64,000 bases of DNA from Collinsella sp. AF20-14LB. Lineage in GTDB: Bacteria > Actinomycetota > Coriobacteriia > Coriobacteriales > Coriobacteriaceae. Position numbers and translations under genes: made by a program. A model generated the notes under the pieces. That model was not told where the DNA came from. It worked only from the letters and a program-made list of their open reading frames with translations, and searched no databases. Of this stretch, positions 34,018 through 43,564 are shown in pieces (within the stretch, counting starts at the first letter, position 1; every line of letters starts with the position of its first letter). The stretch covers positions 138,746 to 202,745 of the forward strand of contig NZ_QRWD01000001.1 in assembly GCF_003459505.1 (NCBI RefSeq). Direction: 5' to 3'.

Positions 34018-36191
34018 CCTCCGCTGACCTCCTTAAAAATGTGTCGATATCGCATGGCGACCGCATCGCGCAGGGGGCGCGTCGACACGGAGTCAAGGTT
34101 GCAAGCATACCGCAAGAGCTCGACTGCGTCCAAATGGGCCCACTCGATCAGCTCCTCGTCGGCATCCAGGTCGACAAAGCGCAGGGTCACCCCGCCATGC
34201 TGGCGGTACCCCAGGATTTCGCCCTCGTGGCGCAGACGCAGGTCCATCTGGGCGAGCGTAAAGCCATCCGAGGTCTTTTCGAGCGACTGGAGACGGTCTT
34301 GCGCCGCCGAAGCGCCGCCGTTGCCCTTGGAGTGCGTCATGACCAGGCAGGTGCCCGACACGCTGCCGCGGCCCACGCGGCCGCGCAGCTGGTGCAGGGC
34401 CGCCAAGCCAAAGCGCTCACCGTTCTCGATGACCATGACGGTGGCGTTGGGCACGTCGACGCCCACCTCGACCACCGTGGTCGAAACGAGCACGTCGATC
34501 TCGCCGCGCTTGAAGGCGTCGATCACGCGATCCTTCTCCCCCGCCGGCATGCGGCCGTGAAGACGCTCGATGGTAAGCCCCGGCAACGCCAGGCGTAGGC
34601 GGTCGAGCTCGGTTGCCGTATCGTGCAGCGGCACGGGCACGGTTACGCGACCCTCGTCGTCACGGACGATACCGGGCACATCCTCAAGCTCATCGGCCGA
34701 GTCGCTCGGCTCCACGAGCGGGCAAATCACGTAGGCCTGCTGACCCTTTTCATGCGCCTCGCGGATGGCGCCATAGGCAAGGTCGCGGCTCGACTCGGTA
34801 AGCACGCGTGTCGTCACGCCAGCGCCAGGGACGGGCCGATGACGGATGATGCTCGTGTCCAGATCGCCGTAGACCGAAAGCGCCAGCGTACGTGGGATGG
34901 GCGTTGCCGTCATAACGAGCAGATCGGCACCAGGGCCCTTCGCACGCAGGGCGTTGCGTTGGCCGACGCCAAACCGGTGCTGCTCATCGATGACCACGAG
35001 CGACAGATGCTTAAACGCCACGTTATCCGAAAGCACCGCATGGGTGCCAAAGAGGACATCGAGCTCGCCCGATTCCAGATGGGCATGAATCCGCTCGCGC
35101 TCGGCCGCCGGCGTGGCGCCCGTCAGGAGCGCCCAGGTCATGCCAGCCTGCAAGAGCAAGGGGCCGGTCTTATCGGCATATTGACGCGCCAGCACGCCCG
35201 TGGGCGCCATAACGCAGGCCTGCGTGCCGCTATCGGCAGCCACAGCCAGCGCGCAGGCGGCAACGGCGGTCTTACCGGTACCGACATCGCCCAGCAGCAG
35301 GCGGTTCATCACGCGCCCGCCATCGCACATATCGCGCAGGATATCTTGGAACGCGGCCTCCTGCTCGTCGCTCAGCGAAAACGGCAGGGCCTGCTTAAGC
35401 GCGGCCAGGTGCTCGCCCGCGGCGTGGGCGTAGGGCACCACATCGACCAGGCTGCCGTCGTTGCGCAGGCGCAGCGCCAGCTGCAGGTAGAGGCACTCCT
35501 CGTAGGCAAGCCGTGCGCGCGCGATATCGCGCTCAGCCATGCTCGAGGGAAAGTGAATTGATCGAAGCGCACGAGCATTGCTCATCAGGCGACGTTTAAC
35601 GCGCAAGCGTGCGGGAATCGGGTCGAAGGGATTGCCGACGACCTCGAGCGCGCCACTTACGATGCGGCGCATCCATGCCTGGCTCACGCCGTCACTCACA
35701 TAATGGACCGGCAAAATGGTGCCCGCAGCACGCCCGTCATCAAGCTTTTCAAAGTGCGGCGAGGCCATCTGCTTAAAACCGTAGGCAAACTCGACCTTGC
35801 CCATCACGGCCAGGCGGTCGCCCTGTTTAAGCTGCTGGGCAATCCAAGGCTGACGGAAAAAGGCGACCTGCAGCACGCCCGTCTCGTCAACGAGTGAGAC
35901 CTCGGTCACCTGCATGCGCGGACGCGGCTTCTTTTGAACGATACGGTCGACCGTGGCGATGATGGTGCACACGGTACCGATGGGCGCCATCTCGATGGAC
36001 CAGGAGCGCGTAAAGTCCAGGTATCGATGAGGGATATGGAGAAGGAGGTCCCCCACCGTCCGAATTCCCAGACGGCGAAGGGCCTCCTCACGTTTACCCG
36101 AAACATATTTGAGTCGCGCGATATCCTCGTCGAGCGCATTGCTCTGGGCAAAGCGATCAGAGACGCGCGGCACGGAGCAGAGCTCGGACAT
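34014..36191 (-). CDS. recG: ATP-dependent DNA helicase RecG
   Basis: 725 residues. The N-terminal OB/wedge domain (about 40-190) is followed by the two RecA-like lobes: Walker A LLGDVGTGKTAVAA (about 298), the DEQHRFG box (about 398), and motifs up to RLHGRMPAGEKDRVIDAFKR (about 540-560) and QLRGRVGRGSVSG (about 605). RecG drives fork reversal and branch migration. It follows fakA in one run and overlaps rsmD by 4 bases. Confidence 0.97.
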   Translation of the reverse strand: MSELCSVPRVSDRFAQSNALDEDIARLKYVSGKREEALRRLGIRTVGDLLLHIPHRYLDFTRSWSIEMAPIGTVCTIIATVDRIVQKKPRPRMQVTEVSLVDETGVLQVAFFRQPWIAQQLKQGDRLAVMGKVEFAYGFKQMASPHFEKLDDGRAAGTILPVHYVSDGVSQAWMRRIVSGALEVVGNPFDPIPARLRVKRRLMSNARALRSIHFPSSMAERDIARARLAYEECLYLQLALRLRNDGSLVDVVPYAHAAGEHLAALKQALPFSLSDEQEAAFQDILRDMCDGGRVMNRLLLGDVGTGKTAVAACALAVAADSGTQACVMAPTGVLARQYADKTGPLLLQAGMTWALLTGATPAAERERIHAHLESGELDVLFGTHAVLSDNVAFKHLSLVVIDEQHRFGVGQRNALRAKGPGADLLVMTATPIPRTLALSVYGDLDTSIIRHRPVPGAGVTTRVLTESSRDLAYGAIREAHEKGQQAYVICPLVEPSDSADELEDVPGIVRDDEGRVTVPVPLHDTATELDRLRLALPGLTIERLHGRMPAGEKDRVIDAFKRGEIDVLVSTTVVEVGVDVPNATVMVIENGERFGLAALHQLRGRVGRGSVSGTCLVMTHSKGNGGASAAQDRLQSLEKTSDGFTLAQMDLRLRHEGEILGYRQHGGVTLRFVDLDADEELIEWAHLDAVELLRYACNLDSVSTRPLRDAVAMRYRHIFKEVSGG

Positions 36192-36201
36192 GGGCAGATG
36201 C

Positions 36202-37863
36202 CTACTCGATCGAGAAGATCACGGGATAGAGCGGCTGCTCGCCACGATGGGCGTCGATCTCCAGGTCGGGCTGAGCCTCCTCGATAGCGTCGACGATCTC
36301 CTGGAAGGCTTCATCGGACAGCTCCTCGCCGGCCAGAATCGTCAGCGCGTCGCCCTCCTCTTCCTCCTGCATGCGGTTGATGCAATCGAGCGTGACCTGC
36401 TTCACGTCGGAGCCGACGACATCGATGGAGCCGGCAATGATGCCCATGACGTCACCGGAGTGAATCGGGGAGCCGTCCGAGGCGCTGGAGTCGCGCACGG
36501 CGCGGGTGACCTCGCCATCGCGGACCTCGCTGATGGCGTCGACCATAGCGGCGACGGCATCAGCGAGCTCGGAATCGGGCAGGACCGCGAACAGCGCGGA
36601 GAAGGCCTGCGGAACGGTCTTGGTGGGAACGACGGCGACCTTCTTGTCGGTGCAGGCTGAGGCAGCGGCCTCAGCGGCCATGCGGATGTTGCCGTTGTTG
36701 GGCAGGATGATGACCGAGGTCGCGTTGACCTGGTCAACAGCACCCAGCAGGTCTGCAGTCGAGGGGTTCATGGTCTGACCACCCGACACGATCACGTCGA
36801 CGCCGAGGGACTTGAGGATGTCGGCCTCGCCGGAACCGGCGGCAACGGCGACAAAGCCCAGGGCCTTCGCGGGCTCGGCGGCCTTCTCCTGCTCCTCATG
36901 AATCTTGGCGGTACGGTCGTGGGCCTCCATCTCCATGTTGTGGATAAAGACCTCGTAGATCTGACCAAGCTGCAGCATGTGCTCGAGCACCAGATTGGGG
37001 GTGTTGGAGTGCACGTGAATCTTGTAATCGGGGTAAGCACCCACGAGCAGCTCGCAGTCGCCCATGGAACCCAGGAACTTGAGGCACTCGTCCTCGTCAA
37101 AGGGAGCGTCGGCCTTAAAGAGGAACTCGTTGCAGTAGCGGAATTCCGAGCCCTCCCAGTCGTCGTTGGCCTCGATCTCAACACGACCAAGGGCCGCGTC
37201 GCGGGCAGAGCAGGCGGAATCAAACGTGGCGGAGAAATCCTCGACAACGGTGCTGCGGCCAAGAGCGGCGGCAACAAAGTTCTCAAGGAAAATAGCAAAG
37301 CCAAAGGCGCCGGAGTCGACCACGCCGTTCTCCTTCAGAACGGGCAGCAGGTCGGGCGTGCGGGCGACGGACTGGTAGGCCTCGACGACGATGGCGTCGA
37401 GCGCGTCCTCGGCCGAGAACTTCTTCTTTTCGCACTCGTCGGCCTTGGTCGAGACATCGCGCAGCACCGTGAGGATCGTACCCTCGATGGGCTTACGGAC
37501 GGCCTGGAAGGCAACCTTGACGGCACGACGGAAGGCGAAGGCGATGTTGGCGGACGTAATGGGCTCGTCGGCGGAGACAAGGCCCTCGGCCACGCCGCGC
37601 AAGATCTGCGAGGTGATGACGCCGGAGTTGCCGCGGGCGCCCATCAGGGAGCCGTGGGTGATGGCGCCGGCGATGGCCTCCATGTCGGCGTCGGCGGGAA
37701 GGGCAGAAAGCTCCTTGGTCACCGAGGCGAGCGTGAGCGACATGTTGGTGCCGGTGTCACCGTCGGGCACGGGAAAGACGTTGAGCTTGTTGATCTCCTC
37801 GGCCTTGTCGGAAACGGCAGCCGCAGCGATCGGAAAACAGGTGCGAATGGTCTTTGCAATCAT
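36202..37863 (-). CDS. DAK2-domain fatty-acid kinase-like protein (FakA/YloV)
   Basis: 553 residues. The N-terminal DAK2 nucleotide-binding domain has NVFPVPDGDTGTNMSLT (about 27-43) and GSLMGARGNSGVI (about 70-82). The middle and C-terminal domains (SGGQTMNPSTADLLGAVD, about 360-377) match FakA/YloV. FakA phosphorylates fatty acids bound to FakB partners, none of which is in this window. It is next to an Asp23/Gls24 gene and recG, an arrangement widespread in Gram-positives. Confidence 0.93.
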   Translation of the reverse strand: MIAKTIRTCFPIAAAAVSDKAEEINKLNVFPVPDGDTGTNMSLTLASVTKELSALPADADMEAIAGAITHGSLMGARGNSGVITSQILRGVAEGLVSADEPITSANIAFAFRRAVKVAFQAVRKPIEGTILTVLRDVSTKADECEKKKFSAEDALDAIVVEAYQSVARTPDLLPVLKENGVVDSGAFGFAIFLENFVAAALGRSTVVEDFSATFDSACSARDAALGRVEIEANDDWEGSEFRYCNEFLFKADAPFDEDECLKFLGSMGDCELLVGAYPDYKIHVHSNTPNLVLEHMLQLGQIYEVFIHNMEMEAHDRTAKIHEEQEKAAEPAKALGFVAVAAGSGEADILKSLGVDVIVSGGQTMNPSTADLLGAVDQVNATSVIILPNNGNIRMAAEAAASACTDKKVAVVPTKTVPQAFSALFAVLPDSELADAVAAMVDAISEVRDGEVTRAVRDSSASDGSPIHSGDVMGIIAGSIDVVGSDVKQVTLDCINRMQEEEEGDALTILAGEELSDEAFQEIVDAIEEAQPDLEIDAHRGEQPLYPVIFSIE

Positions 37864-37890
37864 GGGTATTTAAATCTCCGTTTTCGGATG

Positions 37891-38247
37891 CTAGTTCAGA
37901 CGGCTCTTGAGCGCGTCGATATGGATGCCGATCTTAAGGCTGGCGGGATCGATCTGGGCGATCTCCTGCAGGGTGAAGGCAACGGAGCTCGAAAGATTGT
38001 GGCAGACGGATTTCATGTTGACGCCGTTCTCGAGCACGACGTGAAGATCGACCGTAAGGCCGTTCTCGTCGGCGGAGACAAGCACGCCCTTGCGGAGGCG
38101 CTGACCGGCAAGCAGGCGCACGCTCTCGGCGCCTTGGAGCTGCTCAGCCATACCGACGACGCCATAGCACGTCATCGCGGCATAACCGGCAATATCGGCA
38201 ATAACGTCGTTCGAGACGCTCAGGCTGCCGTTAATGGTCTCAGACAC
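37891..38247 (-). CDS. Asp23/Gls24 family envelope stress response protein
   Basis: 118 residues from a GTG at 38247 with AAGGAG 6 bases upstream; an ATG frame starting 11 codons earlier has no site. The Asp23 domain is recognised by the ISNDVIAxIAGYAAMTCYGV-like start (VSNDVIADIAGYAAMTCYGV) and by GLTVDLHVVLENGVNM (about 72). These proteins are membrane-associated and linked to alkaline and envelope stress, and often precede fakA as here (27-base gap). Confidence 0.92.
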   Translation of the reverse strand: MSETINGSLSVSNDVIADIAGYAAMTCYGVVGMAEQLQGAESVRLLAGQRLRKGVLVSADENGLTVDLHVVLENGVNMKSVCHNLSSSVAFTLQEIAQIDPASLKIGIHIDALKSRLN

Positions 38248-38405
38248 AAGAATCTCCTTATCTGGTGCTCGCGGCACCATGTCGTGGGAGCAATCATTGC
38301 AATATTCTACAACGACCGCGCCATGTTGAGGTGGTGGGTCGCGGGATTACATCCTCGACACGAAATGTTGATATGGCAACGTTCGAGTCAAGTGGTCGCG
38401 GCATG

Positions 38406-38436
38406 AAAAAACCCGCCGCATAAGCGACGGGTTTTA
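38406..38436 (-). terminator. terminator after the tRNA-Asn pair
   Basis: AAAACCCG.CG pairs with CG.CGGGTTTT around a small loop, 5 bases beyond the CCA end of the first tRNA. On the minus strand it ends in TTTTTT. Confidence 0.75.
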
Positions 38437-38441
38437 CAACC

Positions 38442-38516
38442 TGGCTCCCCGGGTAGGACTCGAACCTACAACAGCGCGGTTAACAGCCGCGTGCTCTACC
38501 ATTGAGCTACCGAGGA
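38442..38516 (-). tRNA. tRNA-Asn (GTT)
   Basis: Minus-strand cloverleaf with acceptor TCCTCGG/CCGGGGA, D-arm GCTC..GAGC, anticodon loop CTGTTAACC (anticodon GTT) and T-loop GTTCGAGTC; the terminal CCA is encoded. It is identical to the copy at 38551-38625. Confidence 0.97.
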
Positions 38517-38550
38517 ATTTAAAAGCCCAGCGGAATGGGCTGAGAAATTC

Positions 38551-38625
38551 TGGCTCCCCGGGTAGGACTCGAACCTACAACAGCGCGGTTAACAGCCGCG
38601 TGCTCTACCATTGAGCTACCGAGGA
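38551..38625 (-). tRNA. tRNA-Asn (GTT), second identical copy
   Basis: The same 75-nt sequence as the other tRNA, 34 bases upstream on the minus strand, with encoded CCA. A short AGCCCA/TGGGCT hairpin lies in the spacer. The two are probably one transcript ended by the terminator at 38406-38436. Confidence 0.97.
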
Positions 38626-38703
38626 ATAGGTGCGTGCTCTCAAGCAACGAAGTTTATTATACGGACGAATCAGCTCAGGGCAAGAACTTTTTTAAGAATT
38701 TTT

Positions 38704-38991
38704 CTCCGCCTAGTCATTGGTGACGTTCTTAAACGACTAGTCATTCAAGAACGTCCCCAACGACTACTCATTTAAGTCTGTCCCCAATAACCACCCCCAA
38801 ACTGTCGCACAACTGACAGCCATAGCAACGCCGCAGATAGAGGACGGACAGCGAAAACCCGCCAGAGCGAGCAAGGTGCCTTGAAACAAGGCGGCATTGA
38901 CCTTTTGGTCATGCCGCCGAAGTTGAAAGGCAGATTGCCGCTCTGGCGGGTTTGCAGCGTCGGCCAGTTACGGCGTTCGGTAGAACGCCGT
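38704..38991. other. gene-free stretch: dispersed repeats and a long nested hairpin behind rpoD
   Basis: No gene is seen between the tRNAs and the rpoD stop. It holds three adjacent copies of a CCCCAA.GACTA-type repeat (about 38712-38790), related to 18402-18431. A 99-nt nested hairpin follows at 38855-38953: AAACCCGCCAGAGCG pairs with its complement, and an inner stem closes at CGGCAT.GACC-TTTT-GGTCATGCCG. Last is a perfect 9-bp hairpin ACGGCGTTC/GAACGCCGT at 38970-38991, next to the rpoD stop. Confidence 0.7.
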
Positions 38992-38995
38992 AACC

Positions 38996-40345
38996 CTAAG
39001 ACTCGATATAGTCTTTGAGCTTGCTGCTGCGGCTCGGGTGACGAAGCTTGGCCAGGGTCTTGGACTCGATCTGGCGGATACGCTCGCGCGTGACACCAAA
39101 CTCGCGACCGACCTCCTCGAGCGTGCGGGGATGCCCGTCGACAAGGCCAAAGCGCAGCTCGATAACCTTGCGCTCACGATCGGCAAGCGAGTCGAGCACC
39201 TGGGTGAGCTGCTCCTGCAGCATGGAGAAGCTGGCGGCATCGGGCGGAACGATAGCCTGGGAGTCCTCGATGAAGTCGCCCAGCTGGGAATCCTCTTCCT
39301 CGCCGATGGGGGTCTCGAGCGACACGGGCTCCTGCGAAATCTTCTGGATCTCGCGGACGCGGTCGGCGCTCATGTCCATCTCGGCACCGATCTCCTCAGG
39401 GGTCGGGTCGCGACCCAGGTCCTGAAGGAGCTGGCGCTGCACGCGGACGAGCTTGTTGATGGTCTCGACCATATGCACGGGAATACGGATGGTACGGGCC
39501 TGATCGGCAATGGCGCGCGTAATGGCCTGACGGATCCACCACGTGGCGTACGTGGAGAACTTAAAGCCCTTCTGGTAGTCGAACTTCTCAACAGCGCGGA
39601 TCAGACCGAGGTTGCCCTCCTGGATCAGGTCAAGGAACAGCATGCCGCGGCCGACATAGCGTTTGGCGATGGAGACGACCAGACGCAGGTTTGCGCTGAT
39701 GAGTGCCTGCTTGGCTTCGAGGCCCACGTTCTCAATGCGCGTAAGACGACGCATCTCGGCACGCGTGAGCTCGAGCTCGCCGGCATCGGCAGCCTCGAGC
39801 TTCTCGGTGGCCTCGAGACCGGCCTCGATCTTCATGGCCAAATCGACCTCTTCGGAGGCGGTCAGCAGGTCGACCTTGCCGATCTCCTTGAGGTACATAC
39901 GAACCGGATCGCCGGTCAGCATCACCGTGGAGGCATCGATGCCACGCACGCGGGAGCGTGAACGGGACGTGCGCACGGTGCGCTTCTTCTTGCTCTTGGA
40001 AGAACCCATCTCGGCGTCGGCCTGACGGGCCATCTTGAGCTCGTGATCGTCGAGCGAGCCGGAATCGTGCTCGTCGTCGTCATCAAAATCGTCGGTATCG
40101 GTATCGTTATCGTCATCGTCGACGTCCATGGGGGCGTCGTCGTTACCGCTCGCGGAGATAATCTGGATGCCGCTGTTGCGCAGCGCGGAATACACCGCGG
40201 TGAGCTGCTCGTCAGAAACATCGATATCCTTCAGGGCGACCTGAATCTCGTCCTCGGTTACCGAAGTCCTGTTTGAGCCGTTGCCCATGAGCTTTGCAAC
40301 GTAGGATTCCAGCCCAGTACCCGTGCTCTCAGTCTTTTTTGGCAC
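38996..40345 (-). CDS. rpoD: primary RNA polymerase sigma factor (RpoD/SigA)
   Basis: 449 residues from a GTG at 40345 (AGGGAG 6 bases upstream; an ATG five codons earlier carries the ribosome site inside it). The order is a region 1.1-like acidic segment ([20 protein letters not shown]), region 1.2, region 2 ([20 protein letters not shown]), region 3 ([19 protein letters not shown]) and region 4 with [20 protein letters not shown]. This is the group 1 housekeeping sigma. The acidic run of Asp residues before region 1.2 is long and low-complexity. Confidence 0.98.
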   Translation of the reverse strand: MPKKTESTGTGLESYVAKLMGNGSNRTSVTEDEIQVALKDIDVSDEQLTAVYSALRNSGIQIISASGNDDAPMDVDDDDNDTDTDDFDDDDEHDSGSLDDHELKMARQADAEMGSSKSKKKRTVRTSRSRSRVRGIDASTVMLTGDPVRMYLKEIGKVDLLTASEEVDLAMKIEAGLEATEKLEAADAGELELTRAEMRRLTRIENVGLEAKQALISANLRLVVSIAKRYVGRGMLFLDLIQEGNLGLIRAVEKFDYQKGFKFSTYATWWIRQAITRAIADQARTIRIPVHMVETINKLVRVQRQLLQDLGRDPTPEEIGAEMDMSADRVREIQKISQEPVSLETPIGEEEDSQLGDFIEDSQAIVPPDAASFSMLQEQLTQVLDSLADRERKVIELRFGLVDGHPRTLEEVGREFGVTRERIRQIESKTLAKLRHPSRSSKLKDYIES

Positions 40346-40455
40346 AGATTCTCCCTTCATAGTCCACAGGACTCAATACTTTAGCACACACATTGACGTC
40401 TATACCCAAAAAGAGGACTGGATATAGGCGAGAATACGCTGGTTGACCACAACAT

Positions 40456-42564
40456 CTAGGCTTGCTCGGTGCCCGCGGCCTCCAGGCCGATCAAACGGAA
40501 CGGGTCCGCCACGCCGCCGATCGACTTTTGCAGCTCGCGTTGACGCTGCGAATCCTGCGCGGCCTGCACGGTCAGCGCGCGACGGGCCTCATCGTCGAGC
40601 GAACGGTCTTGGCGCAGCTTGGCCTGCGCGGCACGCATACGGCGCTTGATGGTGTAGAGCTCGAGCGTATCGAGCATGAACACGATGTTCGTCTCGGTAG
40701 GGTGTTTGCTCGTCGCCGAGATGCGCCCGGCGCTCACAAGCGTTGCCGCCTCGGGACACACCGAGCGCGCCGCATCCATGCAGGCTGCAGGATCGGTTCC
40801 CGGCGGCGTTGCCAGCACGGCCCATGCGATGGACTCGTGACGTGGGTCAACCCACTCGATGGAGCAGATGCGGTCGGCATACGTGCGGAACAGGTCGGGG
40901 TAGCTAGTAAGCATCGTCAACAGCTCGCGCTCCCCTGCCAAGGACTTGCGCTCAAGATCGGTAAGAACCATCGGCGCCGCCGCAGCCGGTGCGCCCGAAC
41001 CATCAGCCACAGGAACAGCGCCCATACCATCAGGCACGTCGATCGGCGGCAGATCGTCGACGACCTCCACGGGCGCGGCGCCGTAGGCATCGAGCGGGAC
41101 ATAGTCGTACGGCTCCTCCTCGACCGGCGCGAACACCGGCGACGTCGCGCCCGATGCCCAAGCACCGCGAGATGCCCCCTGCGAACCAGACGTCCGACCG
41201 CCCGCGCTACCAGAGCGCTCGGCTTGCGCCCGCTGGCGTTCATAGTTCTGCTCACGACGTCGTTCCGCATCTTCGCGCTTGGCGACATCGCGAAACACGC
41301 GACCCGAACTCGCGCGAACCGTCTCCAGATCCAAACCCAGCAGATCGGCAATCTGGATAAAGTATGTGTCGATCATATAGCTATCGCGCAGCGGATAGAT
41401 AAGCGTCAGCGCATCTTCCAGCGCCTTGGCACGACCGCCCGGCGTGGTGATGTCACTCGACTCCTGCAGCGAACGGTAGACAAAGTCCATAAGCGGCTCG
41501 GCAGCGTCGATGCGCGCCTGCAGCTCCTGTCCACCATGCGCCGTGATGAACTCCATGGGGTCGTTGCCGTCGGGCAGCACCACGCAGCGCAGATCCATCG
41601 AATCCTGCTCGATAAACTGAATCGCGCGGCGGGCGGCCTTCTGTCCCGCCGCATCGCCGTCGAACATGTACACGATGCGCTTAGCAAAGCGGGTGAGCGT
41701 CTTGACGTGATGCTCCGTGAGCGCGGTGCCCAGCGTAGCGACAACGTTTTTAATCCCCGCCTCCCAACAGGCGATGCAGTCGGTATAGCCCTCTACCACG
41801 ATGGCGGTATCCTGCGCGACGATAAACTCCTTGGCCCAATTAAAGCCGTAGAGGTTTCGCTTTTTATGAAACACGCTCGTCTCGGCGGTGTTGAGGTACT
41901 TGGGTTGGCCGTCACCCATGATGCGACCGCCAAAGGCGATGTTGTGACCCTGCTCGTCAAAGATGGGGAACATCACGCGGTCGTAGAAGCGGTCGGCAAG
42001 CTGCCCGCGCCCTCGACTCACGGCAACGTTGGCGTCGATCATCTCCTGCGGAGTAAAGCCCGCCTGCGACAGATGAGCCACCAGCATATTACGACCCGGC
42101 GCAAAGCCCAGGCAGTAGCGGCGGCAGACGTCGCCGCCCATGCCGCGGCTGGCAAAGTACTCACGTGGACGGCCATCCTTACCGCGCATAAGCATGGTGT
42201 GGTAGAACTGGGCGGTCTCGGCACACAGATCGTAGATGCGGGCACGCTTGGTACCGCGCTCGCGGCGATCTCCGGTGTCGTGCAGCTCAATACCTGCACG
42301 ATCGGCCAAATAACGGATTGACTCGGGAAAGCTCAGGTTCTCGCGCTTCATGATATAGGTGAAGACGTCGCCACCCTCGCCGCAGCCAAAGCAATGCCAC
42401 ACCTGTGTGGCGGGGATAATGTGGAAGGACGGCGTCTTTTCGCCATGAAAGGGGCAGCAACCCCAAAACTCATGGCCGCGGGGCTTGAGCTCAACCGTTT
42501 CCTGCACGATGGCAACTAGGTCGGACGCAGCGCGTACCTGGTCTTTTTCATCATCGCTAATCAC
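40456..42564 (-). CDS. dnaG: DNA primase
   Basis: 702 residues from a GTG start. The zinc-binding CHC2 domain begins with CCPFHGEKTPSFHI and ends with WHCFGCGEGG (about 36-66). The TOPRIM domain carries IVVEGYTDCIACW (about 258) and YMFDGDAAGQKA (about 300). A low-complexity linker (Ser/Gly/Arg, about 440-490) precedes the DnaB-binding C-terminal domain. It synthesises RNA primers. The gene lies upstream of rpoD, as in the common dnaG-rpoD macromolecular-synthesis cluster, and overlaps ribF. Confidence 0.97.
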   Translation of the reverse strand: MISDDEKDQVRAASDLVAIVQETVELKPRGHEFWGCCPFHGEKTPSFHIIPATQVWHCFGCGEGGDVFTYIMKRENLSFPESIRYLADRAGIELHDTGDRRERGTKRARIYDLCAETAQFYHTMLMRGKDGRPREYFASRGMGGDVCRRYCLGFAPGRNMLVAHLSQAGFTPQEMIDANVAVSRGRGQLADRFYDRVMFPIFDEQGHNIAFGGRIMGDGQPKYLNTAETSVFHKKRNLYGFNWAKEFIVAQDTAIVVEGYTDCIACWEAGIKNVVATLGTALTEHHVKTLTRFAKRIVYMFDGDAAGQKAARRAIQFIEQDSMDLRCVVLPDGNDPMEFITAHGGQELQARIDAAEPLMDFVYRSLQESSDITTPGGRAKALEDALTLIYPLRDSYMIDTYFIQIADLLGLDLETVRASSGRVFRDVAKREDAERRREQNYERQRAQAERSGSAGGRTSGSQGASRGAWASGATSPVFAPVEEEPYDYVPLDAYGAAPVEVVDDLPPIDVPDGMGAVPVADGSGAPAAAAPMVLTDLERKSLAGERELLTMLTSYPDLFRTYADRICSIEWVDPRHESIAWAVLATPPGTDPAACMDAARSVCPEAATLVSAGRISATSKHPTETNIVFMLDTLELYTIKRRMRAAQAKLRQDRSLDDEARRALTVQAAQDSQRQRELQKSIGGVADPFRLIGLEAAGTEQA

Positions 42565-43564
42565 GGATACTCACCCCCTGCTCGCCCAAGTTGTGACGAA
42601 TATCCTCGATATTACCCTCGACGGTCGAGATCAACTCATCCAGCGATTCGAACACACGCGAGGGACGCAGCCAGCGCGTAAACGCCAGCGAAACGGAAGC
42701 GCCGTACAGGTCGCCCGTATAACCAATTAAGTTAGCCTCGAGATGCGATGAAGCGGCATCGTCGGCATACGTCGGCGGCAGGCCGACGTTAACGGCAGCA
42801 GGCCATACGGTGTCATCGACGAGCACCAGGCCCTCATACACGCCATCGGCAGGCACCTGAATGCCGTCGGAAACCTGCAGGTTTGCCGTGGGAAAGCCCA
42901 TGCCAGAGCCCTCGTGACGGCCGCGAACAACACCGCCGCGCAGCATATACGGGCGGCCGAGCAACTCAGCAGCCAGCTCCACATGGCCCTGTCCCAGCTC
43001 ATGACGGATGCGGGTGGCGCAAATGGCCTCACCGCCCTCGCAAAGCAGATCGTGACCATACACGTCAACGCCGTGCTCGGAACCCCAGACGCGCATCTCG
43101 GCAACACCAGAAGTACCGCCACGACCCAGCCTAAAATCGCTGCCAACGCGAATCGAACGAATGTCGACCACGCGTGACAACAGTGTGAGAAAACCAACAT
43201 GGTCGAGTGCCGCAACCTCAGGCGTAAAGGGAACGGCCACCACTGCATCGACCCCGGTCTGAGCCAAGGCATGTAGACGGTCGGCCGTCGTCATCAGTTT
43301 TTGAGCGGGCGAAGGACTCACCACAACGTCCGGATCGGGATCGAAAGTGACCACGACCGCCTTGCAGCCATGGGCACGGGCATCACGGACAAGCGCTTCG
43401 ATGAGTTCCTGGTGTCCACGGTGCACACCATCGAACACGCCGATGGCAATCGATGCAGCACCCAAGTGCTCGCACTCATCAAACGCATCGGCAGTGACGA
43501 TGCGGGCCTCGTCCGACTCGCCCTCGAAAAAGATACGCGCGAGCTCACGAGCGGACAACATCAT
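42557..43564 (-). CDS. ribF: bifunctional riboflavin kinase/FAD synthetase
   Basis: 335 residues. The N-terminal FAD synthetase carries AIGVFDGVHRGHQELIEALV (about 38-57). The C-terminal riboflavin kinase carries LLGRPYMLRGGVVRGRHEGS and GMGFPTANLQV (about 205-235). It makes FMN and FAD. Two adjacent ATGs are possible starts, overlapping the truB end. The truB-ribF order is conserved widely. Confidence 0.96.
   Translation of the reverse strand: MMLSARELARIFFEGESDEARIVTADAFDECEHLGAASIAIGVFDGVHRGHQELIEALVRDARAHGCKAVVVTFDPDPDVVVSPSPAQKLMTTADRLHALAQTGVDAVVAVPFTPEVAALDHVGFLTLLSRVVDIRSIRVGSDFRLGRGGTSGVAEMRVWGSEHGVDVYGHDLLCEGGEAICATRIRHELGQGHVELAAELLGRPYMLRGGVVRGRHEGSGMGFPTANLQVSDGIQVPADGVYEGLVLVDDTVWPAAVNVGLPPTYADDAASSHLEANLIGYTGDLYGASVSLAFTRWLRPSRVFESLDELISTVEGNIEDIRHNLGEQGVSIRD

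Noticed and set aside
38442..38625. The tRNA-Asn pair as an integration site for a mobile element
   Set aside because: Both copies are complete and no integrase or partial tRNA repeat is nearby; simple tandem duplication explains them.
40462..42321. 619-codon open frame opposite dnaG
   Set aside because: Antisense shadow of the primase, whose zinc and TOPRIM motifs are clear.
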